Under the pieces are notes generated by a model. That model saw nothing but the letters and a program-made list of their open reading frames with translations, searched no databases and was not told the origin of the DNA. A stretch of 64,000 nt of DNA from Prado023 sp963777855 (lineage in GTDB: Bacteria > Actinomycetota > Actinomycetes > S36-B12 > CAIYMF01): positions 1 to 64,000 of the forward strand of contig CAVZRW010000011.1 of the NCBI GenBank assembly GCA_963777855.1, in the 5' to 3' direction. Every line of letters starts with the position of its first letter. Positions within the stretch are counted from its first letter, which is position 1. Position numbers and translations under genes: made by a program. Shown piece by piece: positions 36,808 to 45,636 of this stretch.

Positions 36808-37935
36808 CCGACGATCCTGCGGGGCCAGCCGGCCTCGGCGACGCATCCGGCGGGCACGCTCCCGGCCGGGCCAGCGGACCCGCCCTCGACCATCCCGCTC
36901 CCGACCAACCCGCCCCCGACCAACCCGGCCCCGACCAATCCGGCCCCGACCATGCCCGGCCCCGACCATCCCGCCCCGCCCTCGGTGATCGGCTCGGGCG
37001 CCTGGCCGTCGGTCGTGGTGGCGATCGTGGGCCCGACCGCATCGGGGAAGTCCGCGCTCGGCCTGGAGCTGGCCCAACGTCTCGGCGGGGAGATCGTCAA
37101 CGCCGACGCGTTCCAGGTGTACCGCGGCATGGACATCGGGACCGCGAAGCCGACGGCGCAGGAGCGGGCGCGCGTCGTCCATCACCTGCTCGACATCGTC
37201 GACGTCCGTGAGGACCTCAGCGTGGCCCAGTTCCAGGAGGTGGGCCGGCGTGCGCTCGCCGACCTCGCGGCCCGGGGCGTTCCGGCCGTGGTCGTCGGCG
37301 GGTCCGGGCTCTACGTGCGGGCGCTGCTCGACGACCTGCGGTTCCCGGGCAGCGACCCGCAGATCCGCGCGCGGTGGGTGCGCGAACTCGAGCGGCGCGG
37401 CGCCGCGGCCCTGCACGCCGAGCTCGCCGAGCGCGACCCGGAGGCTGCGGCGCACATCCTGCCCAGCAACGGCCGGCGGCTGGTGCGCGCCCTCGAGGTC
37501 ATCGAGCTCACCGGCCAGCCATTCGTGGCCCAGCTTCCCCCGGACGGGCCGGGCCTGGTGGCGCACCTGTCGATCGGGCTGGGCATCGAGCGCGACGTCC
37601 TGGACGAGCGGATCGCCCGCCGCGTGGACAGGATGCTGGCCGACGGCCTGGCCGACGAGGTGCGCGACCTGCTGTCCCGGGGCCTGCGCGAGGGCCGCAC
37701 GGCTGGCCGGGCCCTGGGCTACCCACAGGCGATCGACCTGGTCGAGGGCCGGCTGACGCAGGCGAAGGCACGGGAGTCCATCGTGCTGGGCACGCGGCGC
37801 TTCGCACGACGCCAGCAGCGCTGGTTCGGGCGGGACCCCAGGACGGTGTGGCTGCCGGCGACCGCGAACGTGTCGTCCACAGCTTCGTCGGTCGAGGACC
37901 TCGTGGCCCGCCATCGACGTACCCTTGGCCCATGA
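36804..37935 (+). CDS. miaA: tRNA dimethylallyltransferase with repeat-coded N-terminal extension, one frameshift
   Basis: Transfers the dimethylallyl group to A37, making the substrate of MiaB. The core is clear: VVAIVGPTASGKSALGLELA (P-loop), NADAFQVYRGMDIGTAKPTA, HHLLDIVDVREDLSVAQFQE, VVVGGSGLYVRALLDDL and GYPQAIDLVEGRL. GTG 36804 overlaps the miaB stop (GTGA) and starts a Pro/Asp/Gln-rich head (units PDQPA, PDQPG) that runs into the core after correcting one extra base near 36954. The alternative start ATG 36952 exists only because of that extra base and has no ribosome site. About 376 residues with the extension, versus about 300 for typical MiaA. Confidence 0.88.
36888..36978 (+). repeat. 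Six tandem 15-bp units GACCAACCCGGCCCC in the miaA head
   Basis: Units begin at 36888, 36903, 36918, 36933, 36948 and 36964. All are 15 bp except the fifth, which is 16 bp because of a G after GACCAT. In frame the repeat codes for Pro-Asp-Gln/His-Pro-Ala/Gly, and slippage of whole units would keep the frame. The extra G breaks it. Confidence 0.9.
37920..37925 (+). promoter_or_regulatory. -10 hexamer TACCCT, leaderless promoter of dapF
   Basis: TACCCT lies in the last codons of miaA and is followed by six bases and ATG 37932. Confidence 0.6.
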
Positions 37936-38804
37936 CCCACGCCCCGATCCCCTTCGCCAAGGGTCACGGGACCGGCAACGACTTCGTGATCCTTCCCGAC
38001 CTCGACGGCGCGCTGCACGTCACCGCCCCGCTGGTCGCGGCCCTGTGCGACCGCCGTCGCGGGGTCGGCGCCGACGGTGTGCTCGTCGTCGCGCGCACCA
38101 GCGCCCATCCTGAGGTCGCCGACCAGGCCGGCGCCGCGCCCTACTTCATGGACTACCGCAACGCCGATGGGTCCGTGGCCCAGATGTGCGGGAACGGCGC
38201 GCGGGTCTTCGTCGCCCACCTGCTCGAGGAGCGACTCGTGGGCCCGGGCCGGTTCCAGATCGCAACCCGGGGCGGCGCCCGCCAGGTCGAGATCAGCGCC
38301 GAGGGCGAGATCAGCATCGACATGGGCCCGGCTGTGTTCCTCGACCGGGCCGACCTGAGGGCCCGACCCGCGGAGGCCTCGGCTGACGAGGCCCGGCCGG
38401 CGGTCGGCGTGCTCATGCCGAATCCGCACGCCGTGGTGTGGGTGCAGGACGTGGCCGAGGCCGGACCCCTACGGGAGGCACCCGTGGTCACGCCGGGTGA
38501 GGCCTTCCCCGAGGGGGTCAACGTCGAGTTCGCCCAGGTGGTGGACGCCGACCGGCTGCGCATGCGCGTCTTCGAGCGGGGAGTGGGGGAGACGTTGAGC
38601 TGCGGCACCGGTGCGTGCGCCGTCGCAGTCGCCGCGATCCACGCCATGGGCGTTCCCCCGACCGGCCAGCAGGTGCAGGTCGACGTCCCGGGGGGCACGC
38701 TGCGGGTCACCTGGCGCGACGAGACGTCGGTGGTCCTGGCCGGTCCTGCGGTGATCGTGGCGCGCGGGAGCATCGATGGGCACTGGTGGTCCGCGCATGT
38801 CTGA
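37932..38804 (+). CDS. dapF: Diaminopimelate epimerase
   Basis: Converts LL- to meso-diaminopimelate for peptidoglycan and lysine. Begins MTHAPIPFAKGHGTGNDFVI. The two catalytic cysteines are in AQMCGNGARVFV and LSCGTGACAVAVAA. 290 residues, normal length. ATG 37932 overlaps the end of miaA by four bases; hflX begins within its last codons. No frame damage. Confidence 0.96.
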   Translation: MTHAPIPFAKGHGTGNDFVILPDLDGALHVTAPLVAALCDRRRGVGADGVLVVARTSAHPEVADQAGAAPYFMDYRNADGSVAQMCGNGARVFVAHLLEERLVGPGRFQIATRGGARQVEISAEGEISIDMGPAVFLDRADLRARPAEASADEARPAVGVLMPNPHAVVWVQDVAEAGPLREAPVVTPGEAFPEGVNVEFAQVVDADRLRMRVFERGVGETLSCGTGACAVAVAAIHAMGVPPTGQQVQVDVPGGTLRVTWRDETSVVLAGPAVIVARGSIDGHWWSAHV

Positions 38805-40252
38805 GACCCCCGACCTGCTCGACCGGCAGGCACTGCGCCGCGTCCCGGGCCTGTCCACCGAGCTGGAGGACGTCACCGAGGTCGAGTACCGCCAGGTGCG
38901 CCTCGAGCGCGTCGTGCTCGTGGGGGTGTGGACCTCGGGCACGCTGGCCGACGCCGAGCGGTCCCTGGCCGAGCTCGCCCGACTGGCCGAGACAGCCGGT
39001 TCGGTGGTGTGCGACGGCCTCGTGCAGCGCCGCGACAAGCCCGACCCGGCCACCTACATCGGTGCCGGCAAGGTCCTCGAGCTGCGCGAGGTCGTCAACG
39101 CCGTGGGCTGCGGACACCGTGATCTGCGACGGGGAGCTCGCCCCGGGGCAGCTTCGCCGGCTCGAGGAGCTGGTGAAGGTCAAGGTCGTCGACCGAACCT
39201 GGCTGATCCTGGACATCTTCGCCCAGCACGCGCGCAGCCGGGAGGGCAAGGCCCAGGTCTCGCTGGCCCAGATGCAGTACCTGCTGCCACGGCTGCGCGG
39301 CTGGGGCGATTCGCTGTCGCGGCAGGCCGGTGGTCGGGTCGCCGGCGGTCAGGGCATCGGCAGCCGCGGACCGGGCGAGACGAAGATCGAGACCGATCGC
39401 CGGCGGGTGCGCGAGAGCATCTCCCGGCTGCGCCGCGAGATCGCCGGGATGGCCACCGCACGTCGCACCATGCGGGCCCAGCGTCGCGGCGGCCAGACCC
39501 CGTCGGTGGTCCTGGCCGGCTACACCAACTCCGGCAAGTCCAGCCTGCTCAACCGGATGACCGGCGCGGGCGTCCTGGTCGAGGATGCCCTGTTCGCCAC
39601 CCTCGACCCGACCGTGCGCAGGGCCTCGACCCCGTCGGGGCGCCTGTTCACCCTCGCCGACACGGTCGGCTTCGTGCGCCACCTGCCCCACCAGCTCGTC
39701 GAGGCGTTCCGCTCGACGCTCGAGGAGGTGACCGACGCCGATCTCGTCCTGCACGTGGTGGACGGCTCCGACGAGTTCCCCGAGGGGCAGATCGCCGCGG
39801 TCCGCGAGGTGCTGGCCGAGATCGGCGCCTCGCACGTACCGGAGCTCATCGTCATCAACAAGGCCGACGTCGCCGATCCGCTGGTGGTGGCCCGCCTGCT
39901 GGCGCGGGAGCCGCACTCGGTCGTCGTGTCGGCAGCCACGGGTGCCGGCATCGAGGAGCTGCTGAGGGCTGTCGAGGCGGACCTCCCCGACCCCTCGGAA
40001 CAGGTCGAGGTGCTGGTCCCCTTCGACCGGGGCGACCTGGTCAACCGGGTGCACGAGGAGGGCCGCGACGTCTCGGTGGACTACACCGAGCACGGGGCCC
40101 AGGTCAGCGCCGTGGTCGGGGCTCAGCTGGCCGCCGAGCTGGGGGAGGCCGCCGTCGCGCAGGAGGCTCCCGTCGCGCAGGAGGCTCCCGTGGTGGTGGA
40201 CCCGGACGAGGCCACTGGTTCCGGAGGCGCGGCCGCGGCGGAGCCCGAGTGA
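38797..40252 (+). CDS. hflX: GTPase HflX, one frameshift
   Basis: A ribosome-splitting/rescue GTPase. ATG 38797 overlaps dapF by eight bases. The N-terminal domain has YIGAGKVLELREVVNAVG; an extra T near 39111 shifts frame, then ADTVICDGELAPGQLRRLEE, QRRGGQTPSVVLAGYTNSGK (G1), ATLDPTVRRASTPSGR, ADTVGFVRHLPHQLVEAF (G3) and VINKADV (G4). About 484 residues. The tail has a duplicated VAQEAP unit (18-bp tandem repeat at about 40151) and an acidic end. Confidence 0.93.
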
Positions 40253-42204
40253 GCGTCCCGGCCGTCGAGGAGCTGCTGGAGCGCGCGGTCGAGGAGCTGG
40301 GCGGGCAGCCACGCCCCGGGCAGGCCCAGATGGCCGAGGCTGTGGCGCAGTGCCTCGACGGGGGAGCCCGGACCCTGATCGTCCAGGCCGGCACCGGCAC
40401 GGGCAAGTCCCTGGCCTACCTCGTTCCCGCGGTGCGCTTCGCCGTCGAGGGCAAGGAGCCCGTGGTCATCGCCACCGCCACGCTTGCGCTGCAGCGCCAG
40501 CTCGTCGACAAGGACCTGCCGGTGGTGGCTGCCGCGCTGGGCCCCGCCCTGGGGCGTGAGCCGACCTTCGCCGTGCTCAAGGGGCGCAGCAACTACGTCT
40601 GCATGGATCGGCTGAACCGCGGTTCGCCCGACCCGGACGAGGCCGCCCTGTTCGACACTCCGACCACCCGGTTGGGCCGTCAGGCCAAGCGTCTGCGCGC
40701 GTGGGCCCAGACGACGGGGACCGGCGACCGCGACGACCTCGACGAGCCGGTCGACGGCCGGGTCTGGGCGGGCCTGTCGGTCTCGTCGCGCGAGTGCCCG
40801 GGGGCCACGAACTGCCAGTTCGGGCAGGAGTGCTTCGCCGAGGCCGCCAAGGCCCGGGCACGTGCCGCGGACCTCGTGGTCACCAACCACGCGCTGTTGG
40901 CGATCCATGTGCAGGGCGACGTGCCGGTGCTGCCCGAGCACGCGGCGGTCGTCGTCGACGAGGCCCATGAGCTGGTCGACCGGATGACCACCGCGCTGAC
41001 CCGGGAGCTCTCCGGGACGGTGGTCGAGCGGGCCACCTCCCGCGCCCGCCGGTTCCTGACTCCGGAGCTGCTGGAGCCCCTCCTGGACGCCGGGGGCTAT
41101 CTCGACGAGGTGCTGGCTGAGCTGCCGGAGGGCCGGATGCGCACGCTGCCCGAGCCGGTGATCGTGGCGGTCACCGCCCTGCGGGACGCCGGACACGGCG
41201 CACTGCTCGGGCTCAAGGGCGATTCGAGCGAGGCCCCCGACGTCGCCGCCGACCGCACCACGGCACGGGCTGCGGTGCAGGGTGTGCACGAGGTTGCGGC
41301 TGCCGTGCTGGCCCTCGACGACGATGCAGTCGCCTGGGTGTCGACCCGGCCCGGCGGTCCGGCCACGCTGCATCTGGCGCCGATCTCGGTGCACGGCCTG
41401 CTCTCGGCCAACCTGTTCGCCGAGCGTCCGGTGGTGCTGACCAGCGCCACCCTGTCGATCGGGGGCTCGTTCGACCCGCTGGCCACCAGCGTGGGGTGCG
41501 CCCCCGGCTGGCGCGGGATCGACGTGGGCTCGCCGTTCGACCACGCCAGGCAGGGGGTCCTCTACTGTGCCGCCGACCTGCCGCGACCGGGCCGCGAGGG
41601 CATCAGCGACCTCGCCCTCGAGCAGCTGGCCGACCTCATCGACGCCGCAGGCGGGCGCACGCTGGCGCTGTTCTCCTCCTGGCGCTCCGTCGAGCGGGCT
41701 GAGGAGGTGGTGCGGGCCCGGTTCGCCGACCGGACCGACCGGCCGTTGATCGTGGCTCGGCGCGGGGACGCGGTCGCGGGACTGGTGGCGCAGTTCGCCG
41801 CCGACCATCGCTCGAGCCTGCTGGGAACCCTGTCGCTGTGGCAGGGCGTGGACGTGCCCGGCCCCTCCTGCACGCTGGTGGTGATCGACCGCATCCCCTT
41901 CCCACGACCCGACGATCCCGTGGTCTCGGCCCGCCAGGAGCGCGTGGATGCCCAAGGGGGGTCCGGGTTCGCGGCGGTCTCCGTCCCGCGTGCGGCCCTC
42001 ATGCTCGCCCAGGGGGCGGGTCGGCTCATCCGCTCCGCCGACGACCGGGGCGTCGTGGCCGTGCTCGACTCCCGCCTGGCCACCACCGGGTACGGGTCAC
42101 GGCTGCGCGCGAGCCTGCCCCCACTGTGGTGGACCACTGACCTGGCCACCGTCACCGGCGCCCTGCAGCGCCTGGATGCAACGCTCGCGGCGGCCGATCT
42201 GTGA
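40249..42204 (+). CDS. dinG: DinG/Rad3-family ATP-dependent helicase
   Basis: A 651-residue iron-sulfur superfamily 2 helicase starting at GTG 40249, overlapping hflX by four bases. Walker A is IVQAGTGTGKSLAYLVPAV. Cluster cysteines are in SNYVCMDRL, ECPGATNCQFGQEC. The DEAH box is AVVVDEAHELVDRM, followed by VVLTSATLSIGGSFDPLATS, GTLSLWQGVDVPG and LMLAQGAGRLIRSADDRGVV. It probably resolves R-loops and forked DNA during repair. No LexA site was seen at its own start. Frame intact. Confidence 0.94.
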   Translation: MSVPAVEELLERAVEELGGQPRPGQAQMAEAVAQCLDGGARTLIVQAGTGTGKSLAYLVPAVRFAVEGKEPVVIATATLALQRQLVDKDLPVVAAALGPALGREPTFAVLKGRSNYVCMDRLNRGSPDPDEAALFDTPTTRLGRQAKRLRAWAQTTGTGDRDDLDEPVDGRVWAGLSVSSRECPGATNCQFGQECFAEAAKARARAADLVVTNHALLAIHVQGDVPVLPEHAAVVVDEAHELVDRMTTALTRELSGTVVERATSRARRFLTPELLEPLLDAGGYLDEVLAELPEGRMRTLPEPVIVAVTALRDAGHGALLGLKGDSSEAPDVAADRTTARAAVQGVHEVAAAVLALDDDAVAWVSTRPGGPATLHLAPISVHGLLSANLFAERPVVLTSATLSIGGSFDPLATSVGCAPGWRGIDVGSPFDHARQGVLYCAADLPRPGREGISDLALEQLADLIDAAGGRTLALFSSWRSVERAEEVVRARFADRTDRPLIVARRGDAVAGLVAQFAADHRSSLLGTLSLWQGVDVPGPSCTLVVIDRIPFPRPDDPVVSARQERVDAQGGSGFAAVSVPRAALMLAQGAGRLIRSADDRGVVAVLDSRLATTGYGSRLRASLPPLWWTTDLATVTGALQRLDATLAAADL

Positions 42205-42216
42205 GCGCCCGGCGCC

Positions 42217-43596
42217 TCACACGCCGGTGATGGCCGGCAGGATCGCCAGGCGGATCGCCTGGACCATGGCCGCGTGGTCGGCCTGGGCCTGGTCGGCGTA
42301 GGACTGTGCCCAGTCGGTGATCGCCTCCTCGAAGCGCGCGCTGCGTCCCAGGTAGGCCGCGATCGCCAGGCGGTCACCGGAGCGTGCGTGCGCCCGGGCC
42401 AGCGTCCACCCGCAGTCCCGCAGCAGCAGGTCCATGCCCTCGGCGTCCAGGGCTGAGAGATCGGGGGCGAACTTCATGTCGCGCAGCTGGCGCACGTAGG
42501 TGTCGTGCACGGTGCCCGCGCCGTCGGTGGCGCGCGTCCATCCGATGAAGATGTCGCTGGCGGCCTGCATGAGCCGCTGGCCGGCGACGACCCGCGCCCC
42601 GTGGTTGCCGAAGTCGCTCGGCGCGGTGTACGGCTCGAGCACCGAGGCGGTGGCCTCCTTGAACTGCAGCATCAGCGGGTCGCGACCGTCCACGCCCTGC
42701 ATGAGCAGCACGTAGCAGCGCGTGCCCACGCTGCCCACGCCGACGACCTTGCGTGCGACGTCGACGACGTGGAACTGGTCGAGCAGGGCGGCGCGGTCGG
42801 AGACCAGGGTCTGCCGGTAGGAGTTCATCGCCTCCGTGCCGAGCAGCTCCGCCTGTTCCGGGCTCACGCGCACGAGCAGCGGTGGGTCGTCGACGAAGCG
42901 GCGCTGGCCGTCCTCGACGACGGTGAGCTTCTCCATGGCCTGCAGGGTGGTCCGCCGCCGGGCGCCGGCGATGCTTCGCTCGACTCGAGCCAGGGCCGCC
43001 TCGGGAGCCATCCCGGCAGCGACTCGACCCAGGTCGCTGACGTCCAGGCGCGAGTACCAGACCGCAAGGGTGGACTGCTCGGCGAACCCGCGCATCGCCT
43101 CCCGATAGGACCGGGCAGCGACGGCGGCCATCCGCCGCTGGGTCGAGCGGCCCCACCCGTTCGAGCGCGCCGCGAGCACGGCCGAGCTGGCCAGGCGCTT
43201 GACGTCCCACTCGAAGGGCCCGGGGTGGGTCTCGTCGAAGTCGTTGAGGTCGAAGAGCAGGGTGCGCTCGGGTGAGGCGAACATGCCGAAGTTGGCCATG
43301 TGTGCATCCCCGCACAACTGCACGACCAGCCCGGTGCTGGGCTGGCTGGCCAGGTCGGCGGCCATGACGACCGCCGAGCCGCGGAAGAACGCGAACGCGG
43401 ACTCGCTCATCCGACCGTGGCGGATCGGCACCAGGTTGGGCAGCCGGTCGCGCGCCTGCACCTGCAGCAGCTGCACCGGATCGGCCCGATCGCCCGGCGC
43501 GGTCCACGCCGCCAGGGTCTGCCGGGGGACGGCCTTGCGCGCCTGCAGGCCCAACTCGTAGCGCTGGGCGGGGTCGAGCCGGGTGGGAACGGCCAT
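42217..43596 (-). CDS. DUF2252 family protein
   Basis: A 459-residue protein of the uncharacterised DUF2252 family, which has distant kinase-like features. Typical text: RHGRMSESAFAFFRGSAVVM, VQLCGDAHMANFGMFASPER, LFDLNDFDETHPGPFEWDVK and CYVLLMQGVDGRDPLMLQFK. HANFG/NDFDE resemble the catalytic and metal-binding loops of phosphotransferases. The substrate is unknown. It converges on dinG with only 12 bases between the stops and is leaderless (TAGGCT six bases ahead of ATG 43596). Confidence 0.9.
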   Translation of the reverse strand: MAVPTRLDPAQRYELGLQARKAVPRQTLAAWTAPGDRADPVQLLQVQARDRLPNLVPIRHGRMSESAFAFFRGSAVVMAADLASQPSTGLVVQLCGDAHMANFGMFASPERTLLFDLNDFDETHPGPFEWDVKRLASSAVLAARSNGWGRSTQRRMAAVAARSYREAMRGFAEQSTLAVWYSRLDVSDLGRVAAGMAPEAALARVERSIAGARRRTTLQAMEKLTVVEDGQRRFVDDPPLLVRVSPEQAELLGTEAMNSYRQTLVSDRAALLDQFHVVDVARKVVGVGSVGTRCYVLLMQGVDGRDPLMLQFKEATASVLEPYTAPSDFGNHGARVVAGQRLMQAASDIFIGWTRATDGAGTVHDTYVRQLRDMKFAPDLSALDAEGMDLLLRDCGWTLARAHARSGDRLAIAAYLGRSARFEEAITDWAQSYADQAQADHAAMVQAIRLAILPAITGV

Positions 43597-43602
43597 GGCT
43601 GA

Positions 43603-43608
43603 AGCCTA
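43603..43608 (-). promoter_or_regulatory. -10 hexamer TAGGCT, leaderless promoter of the DUF2252 gene
   Basis: On the minus strand TAGGCT is followed by TCAGCC and the ATG at 43596. Confidence 0.55.
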
Positions 43609-43658
43609 GGCCGATGCGGGGTCCCGACGCCGGGATCGGGGTCAGCCGAACCCAGGCA

Positions 43659-44330
43659 TCAGACCCGGCGGAGGACGGCCACCACCGTGCCCATGATCAC
43701 CGCGTCGTCTCCGTTGATCGGCTCGTAGGCAGGGTTGTGCGGCATGAGCCAGGTGTGGCCGTCGCGGGTCTTCAGGGTCTTGACCGTGGCCTCGTCCTCG
43801 AGCAGGGCCGCCACGATCGCGCCGTTGTCCGCGGCCCGCCCGGCCCGGACCACCACGTAGTCGCCGTCGCAGATCGCGGCGTCGACCATCGAGTCGCCCT
43901 TGACCCGCAGGAGGAAGAGGTCGCCGTCGCCCACCAGTTCCCGAGGCAGGGGGAAGACCGTCTCGACCGCCTGCTCGGCCAGGATGGGACCGCCGGCGGC
44001 GATCTGGCCGACCAGGGGCACCATCACCGCATCGGGTGTGGCATCGCCGACGTCGGTCGGGTCCAGGCCCAGTGCGTCGGGGTCGAGGACCTCCATGGCC
44101 CGCGGCCGGTTGGGATCCCGGCGCAGGTAGCCCTTGGCCTCCAGGACCTTCAGCTGGTGGGCCACGCTGGAGGGGGAGTTCAACCCCACGGAGTCGCCGA
44201 TCTCGCGCACGCTCGGCGGGTAGCCGCGCGACTCGACGGAGTGGCGGATGACCTCCAGGACCCGCTTCTGCCGATGCGTCAGCCCGCTGGCATCAGCCGG
44301 GGTCTCGGGCAGCTCGTGGATGGTGGCCAT
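43659..44330 (-). CDS. lexA: LexA repressor
   Basis: A 223-residue SOS repressor. N-terminal winged helix: THRQKRVLEVIRHSVESRGY, PPSVREIGDSVGLNSPSSVA. The self-cleavage Ala-Gly is in GQIAAGGPI, the nucleophile Ser in VKGDSMVDAAI, and the base Lys in EDEATVKTLKTR. ATG 44330 has GGAG at proper spacing; a TTG at 44342 would add four residues. It is divergent from the LysM gene with two candidate LexA boxes between, implying self-control. Confidence 0.96.
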   Translation of the reverse strand: MATIHELPETPADASGLTHRQKRVLEVIRHSVESRGYPPSVREIGDSVGLNSPSSVAHQLKVLEAKGYLRRDPNRPRAMEVLDPDALGLDPTDVGDATPDAVMVPLVGQIAAGGPILAEQAVETVFPLPRELVGDGDLFLLRVKGDSMVDAAICDGDYVVVRAGRAADNGAIVAALLEDEATVKTLKTRDGHTWLMPHNPAYEPINGDDAVIMGTVVAVLRRV

Positions 44331-44465
44331 GCCTCGCTCCAATCGTCTGCGGGCCCCGACCGACGAGGTCGAGGGCTCGCGATGTCAGACCCCCGCGAGA
44401 GTCTCTTCCCAGCCGAACCGACGGGCTCGACCTGGGGAAGACGCTACAGCGCGACGGCCCCCGAT

Positions 44466-44481
44466 TCAAACACATGTTCGA
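44466..44481. promoter_or_regulatory. LexA operator 1 in the lexA-LysM region
   Basis: TCAAAC-ACAT-GTTCGA matches TCGAAC-N4-GTTCGA at 11 of 12 positions. It lies 136 bases upstream of lexA and just ahead of the LysM-gene promoter. Confidence 0.8.
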
Positions 44482-44488
44482 TTGATCC

Positions 44489-44517
44489 TTGAGCGTGTCG
44501 GCTGATGGTGGTACAAC
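44489..44517 (+). promoter_or_regulatory. Promoter of the LysM gene: TTGAGC-17-TACAAC
   Basis: -35 TTGAGC (44489-44494) and -10 TACAAC (44512-44517) with an ideal 17-base spacer. The two LexA boxes flank it. Confidence 0.6.
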
Positions 44518-44533
44518 TAGCACAGGTGTTCGA

Positions 44534-44549
44534 ACGAACATCCGTACGA
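44534..44549. promoter_or_regulatory. LexA operator 2 near the LysM gene start
   Basis: ACGAAC-ATCC-GTACGA, 10 of 12 fixed positions, downstream of the predicted -10 and 14 bases before ATG 44564. An overlapping palindrome TGTTCGAACGAACA begins a few bases earlier. It is weaker than operator 1. Confidence 0.5.
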
Positions 44550-44563
44550 ACGAGGAGGGTGCA

Positions 44564-44929
44564 ATGTCTGCCTACGGAGCCCCGGCCATGTGGTGCCCGT
44601 CCGTTCCCGATGCCGCCGGCATGGTGCGACTGACCCGACGCGGCCGCGTGCTGCGTGGCCTTGCGCTCGGGCTGCTCCTCGTGGCCACGCTGGTCGCCTC
44701 GCTGCAGGTCCTGAACCGCGGGCAGGCCATGGCCGATGAGTCGCCCCGTGCGACGGTCGTCACGGCCGAGGTGGTCGTGGAGCAGGGCGACTCCCTGTGG
44801 CAGATCGCCGAGGTGATCGCGCCGCAGGCCGATCCCCGTGAGGTCGTGGTCGCGATCCAGGAGCTCAACGGCCTGCGCTCCAACACGATCCAGCCGGGTC
44901 AGGTGCTGCTCGTGCCGACCTCGTGGTGA
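44564..44929 (+). CDS. SOS-controlled LysM-domain cell-wall protein
   Basis: A 121-residue protein. ATG 44564 follows GAGGAGGG. A basic segment VRLTRRGRVLRG precedes a membrane helix (LALGLLLVATLVASLQVL, about residues 38-55), then a C-terminal LysM peptidoglycan-binding domain VVVEQGDSLWQIAEVIAPQA ... QELNGLRSNTIQPGQVLLVP. Position and build match the lexA-divergent, damage-induced proteins of other Actinobacteria (Rv2719c/ChiZ in mycobacteria, DivS locus in corynebacteria) that stop cell division. Function is inferred from context. Confidence 0.85.
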   Translation: MSAYGAPAMWCPSVPDAAGMVRLTRRGRVLRGLALGLLLVATLVASLQVLNRGQAMADESPRATVVTAEVVVEQGDSLWQIAEVIAPQADPREVVVAIQELNGLRSNTIQPGQVLLVPTSW

Positions 44930-44989
44930 GGACGTGTGAAGAAGTTGGCGCAAGTGCTTGCATCCTGGTGTGTCAGGCTCTACGGTTCC

Positions 44990-45005
44990 ACCACATCTAG
45001 TAGTT
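44990..45005 (+). promoter_or_regulatory. Candidate NrdR box
   Basis: ACCACATCTAGTAGTT resembles the dyad ACTACATCTAGT-type NrdR boxes of Actinobacteria. It lies about 130 bases upstream of nrdR. The match is from memory of the motif, not a computed score. Confidence 0.4.
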
Positions 45006-45017
45006 ACACCGGTGTAA
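45004..45017. promoter_or_regulatory. Perfect 14-bp palindrome TTACACCGGTGTAA
   Basis: An exact dyad directly following the candidate NrdR box, at the correct distance to be a second operator. The regulator is unknown. Confidence 0.6.
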
Positions 45018-45018
45018 G

Positions 45019-45084
45019 TCATCCACAGGTTGTGGTTGATGATCCACAGGTTCTGGACAGGTAATCCCCAGGGTGATCCCCAGG
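45019..45084 (+). repeat. Four DnaA-box-like direct repeats TNATCCMCAGG
   Basis: TCATCCACAGG (45019), TGATCCACAGG (45040), TAATCCCCAGG (45062) and TGATCCCCAGG (45074), all in one direction. The first two contain the core of the DnaA box TTATCCACA with one or two changes. They lie between the promoter region and nrdR. Confidence 0.7.
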
Positions 45085-45135
45085 GGGCGGTGGTCCAGCA
45101 CGGATGAGTGACCACGTGCCAGGGAGGTGAGACCC

Positions 45136-45636
45136 ATGAACTGCCCCTTCTGCCGAGCAGCAGAGACCCGCGTCGTGGACTCGCGCTCCAACGACGACGG
45201 AACCGCGATTCGGCGCCGGCGGCTGTGTCCGTCGTGCTCCCAGCGATTCACCACGGTCGAGTCGATGAGCATGCTGGTCGTCAAGCGGTCGGGAGTGGCT
45301 GAGCCGTTCAGCCGCGAGAAGGTCGTCTCGGGGGTTCGCAAGGCCTGCCAGGGCCGGCCGGTCAGCGAGGACGAGCTCGCCCTCCTGGCCCAGCAGGTGG
45401 AGGACAGCCTGCGCTCCAGCGGGCAGGCGGCGATCGCCTCCCACGACGTGGGGCTGGCCATCCTCGGCCCGTTGCGGATCCTCGACGAGGTCGCCTACCT
45501 CAGGTTCGCGTCGGTCTACCGGTCGTTCGAGTCCCTCGCGGACTTCGAGGCCGAGATCGCCCTGCTGCGGGCCGCTCCCGGCGATGCGTCGGGGTCGCGA
45601 GGGCAGCGGGTCGGTCCCGGGGCGCACGCGCCCTAG
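45136..45636 (+). CDS. nrdR: Transcriptional repressor NrdR
   Basis: A 166-residue ATP/dATP-sensing repressor of ribonucleotide reductase genes. Zinc ribbon MNCPFCRAAETRVVDSRSND ... CPSCSQRFTTVE, then the ATP-cone: VVKRSGVAEPFSREKVVSGV and YLRFASVYRSFESLADF. ATG 45136 follows GGGAGGTGAG. It sits directly upstream of nrdJ, its expected target. Confidence 0.96.
   Translation: MNCPFCRAAETRVVDSRSNDDGTAIRRRRLCPSCSQRFTTVESMSMLVVKRSGVAEPFSREKVVSGVRKACQGRPVSEDELALLAQQVEDSLRSSGQAAIASHDVGLAILGPLRILDEVAYLRFASVYRSFESLADFEAEIALLRAAPGDASGSRGQRVGPGAHAP

Noticed and set aside
36888..36978. Tandem 15-bp units considered as CRISPR-like
   Set aside because: No unique spacers between units, and the array is in frame with miaA.
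36952..37935. ATG 36952 as the start of miaA
   Set aside because: The ATG exists only because of the extra base in repeat unit five and has no ribosome site or -10 element.
45019..45084. DnaA-like repeats considered as a replication origin
   Set aside because: No dnaA/dnaN, no AT-rich unwinding region, and only two copies hold the full TCCACA core; promoter control is more likely.
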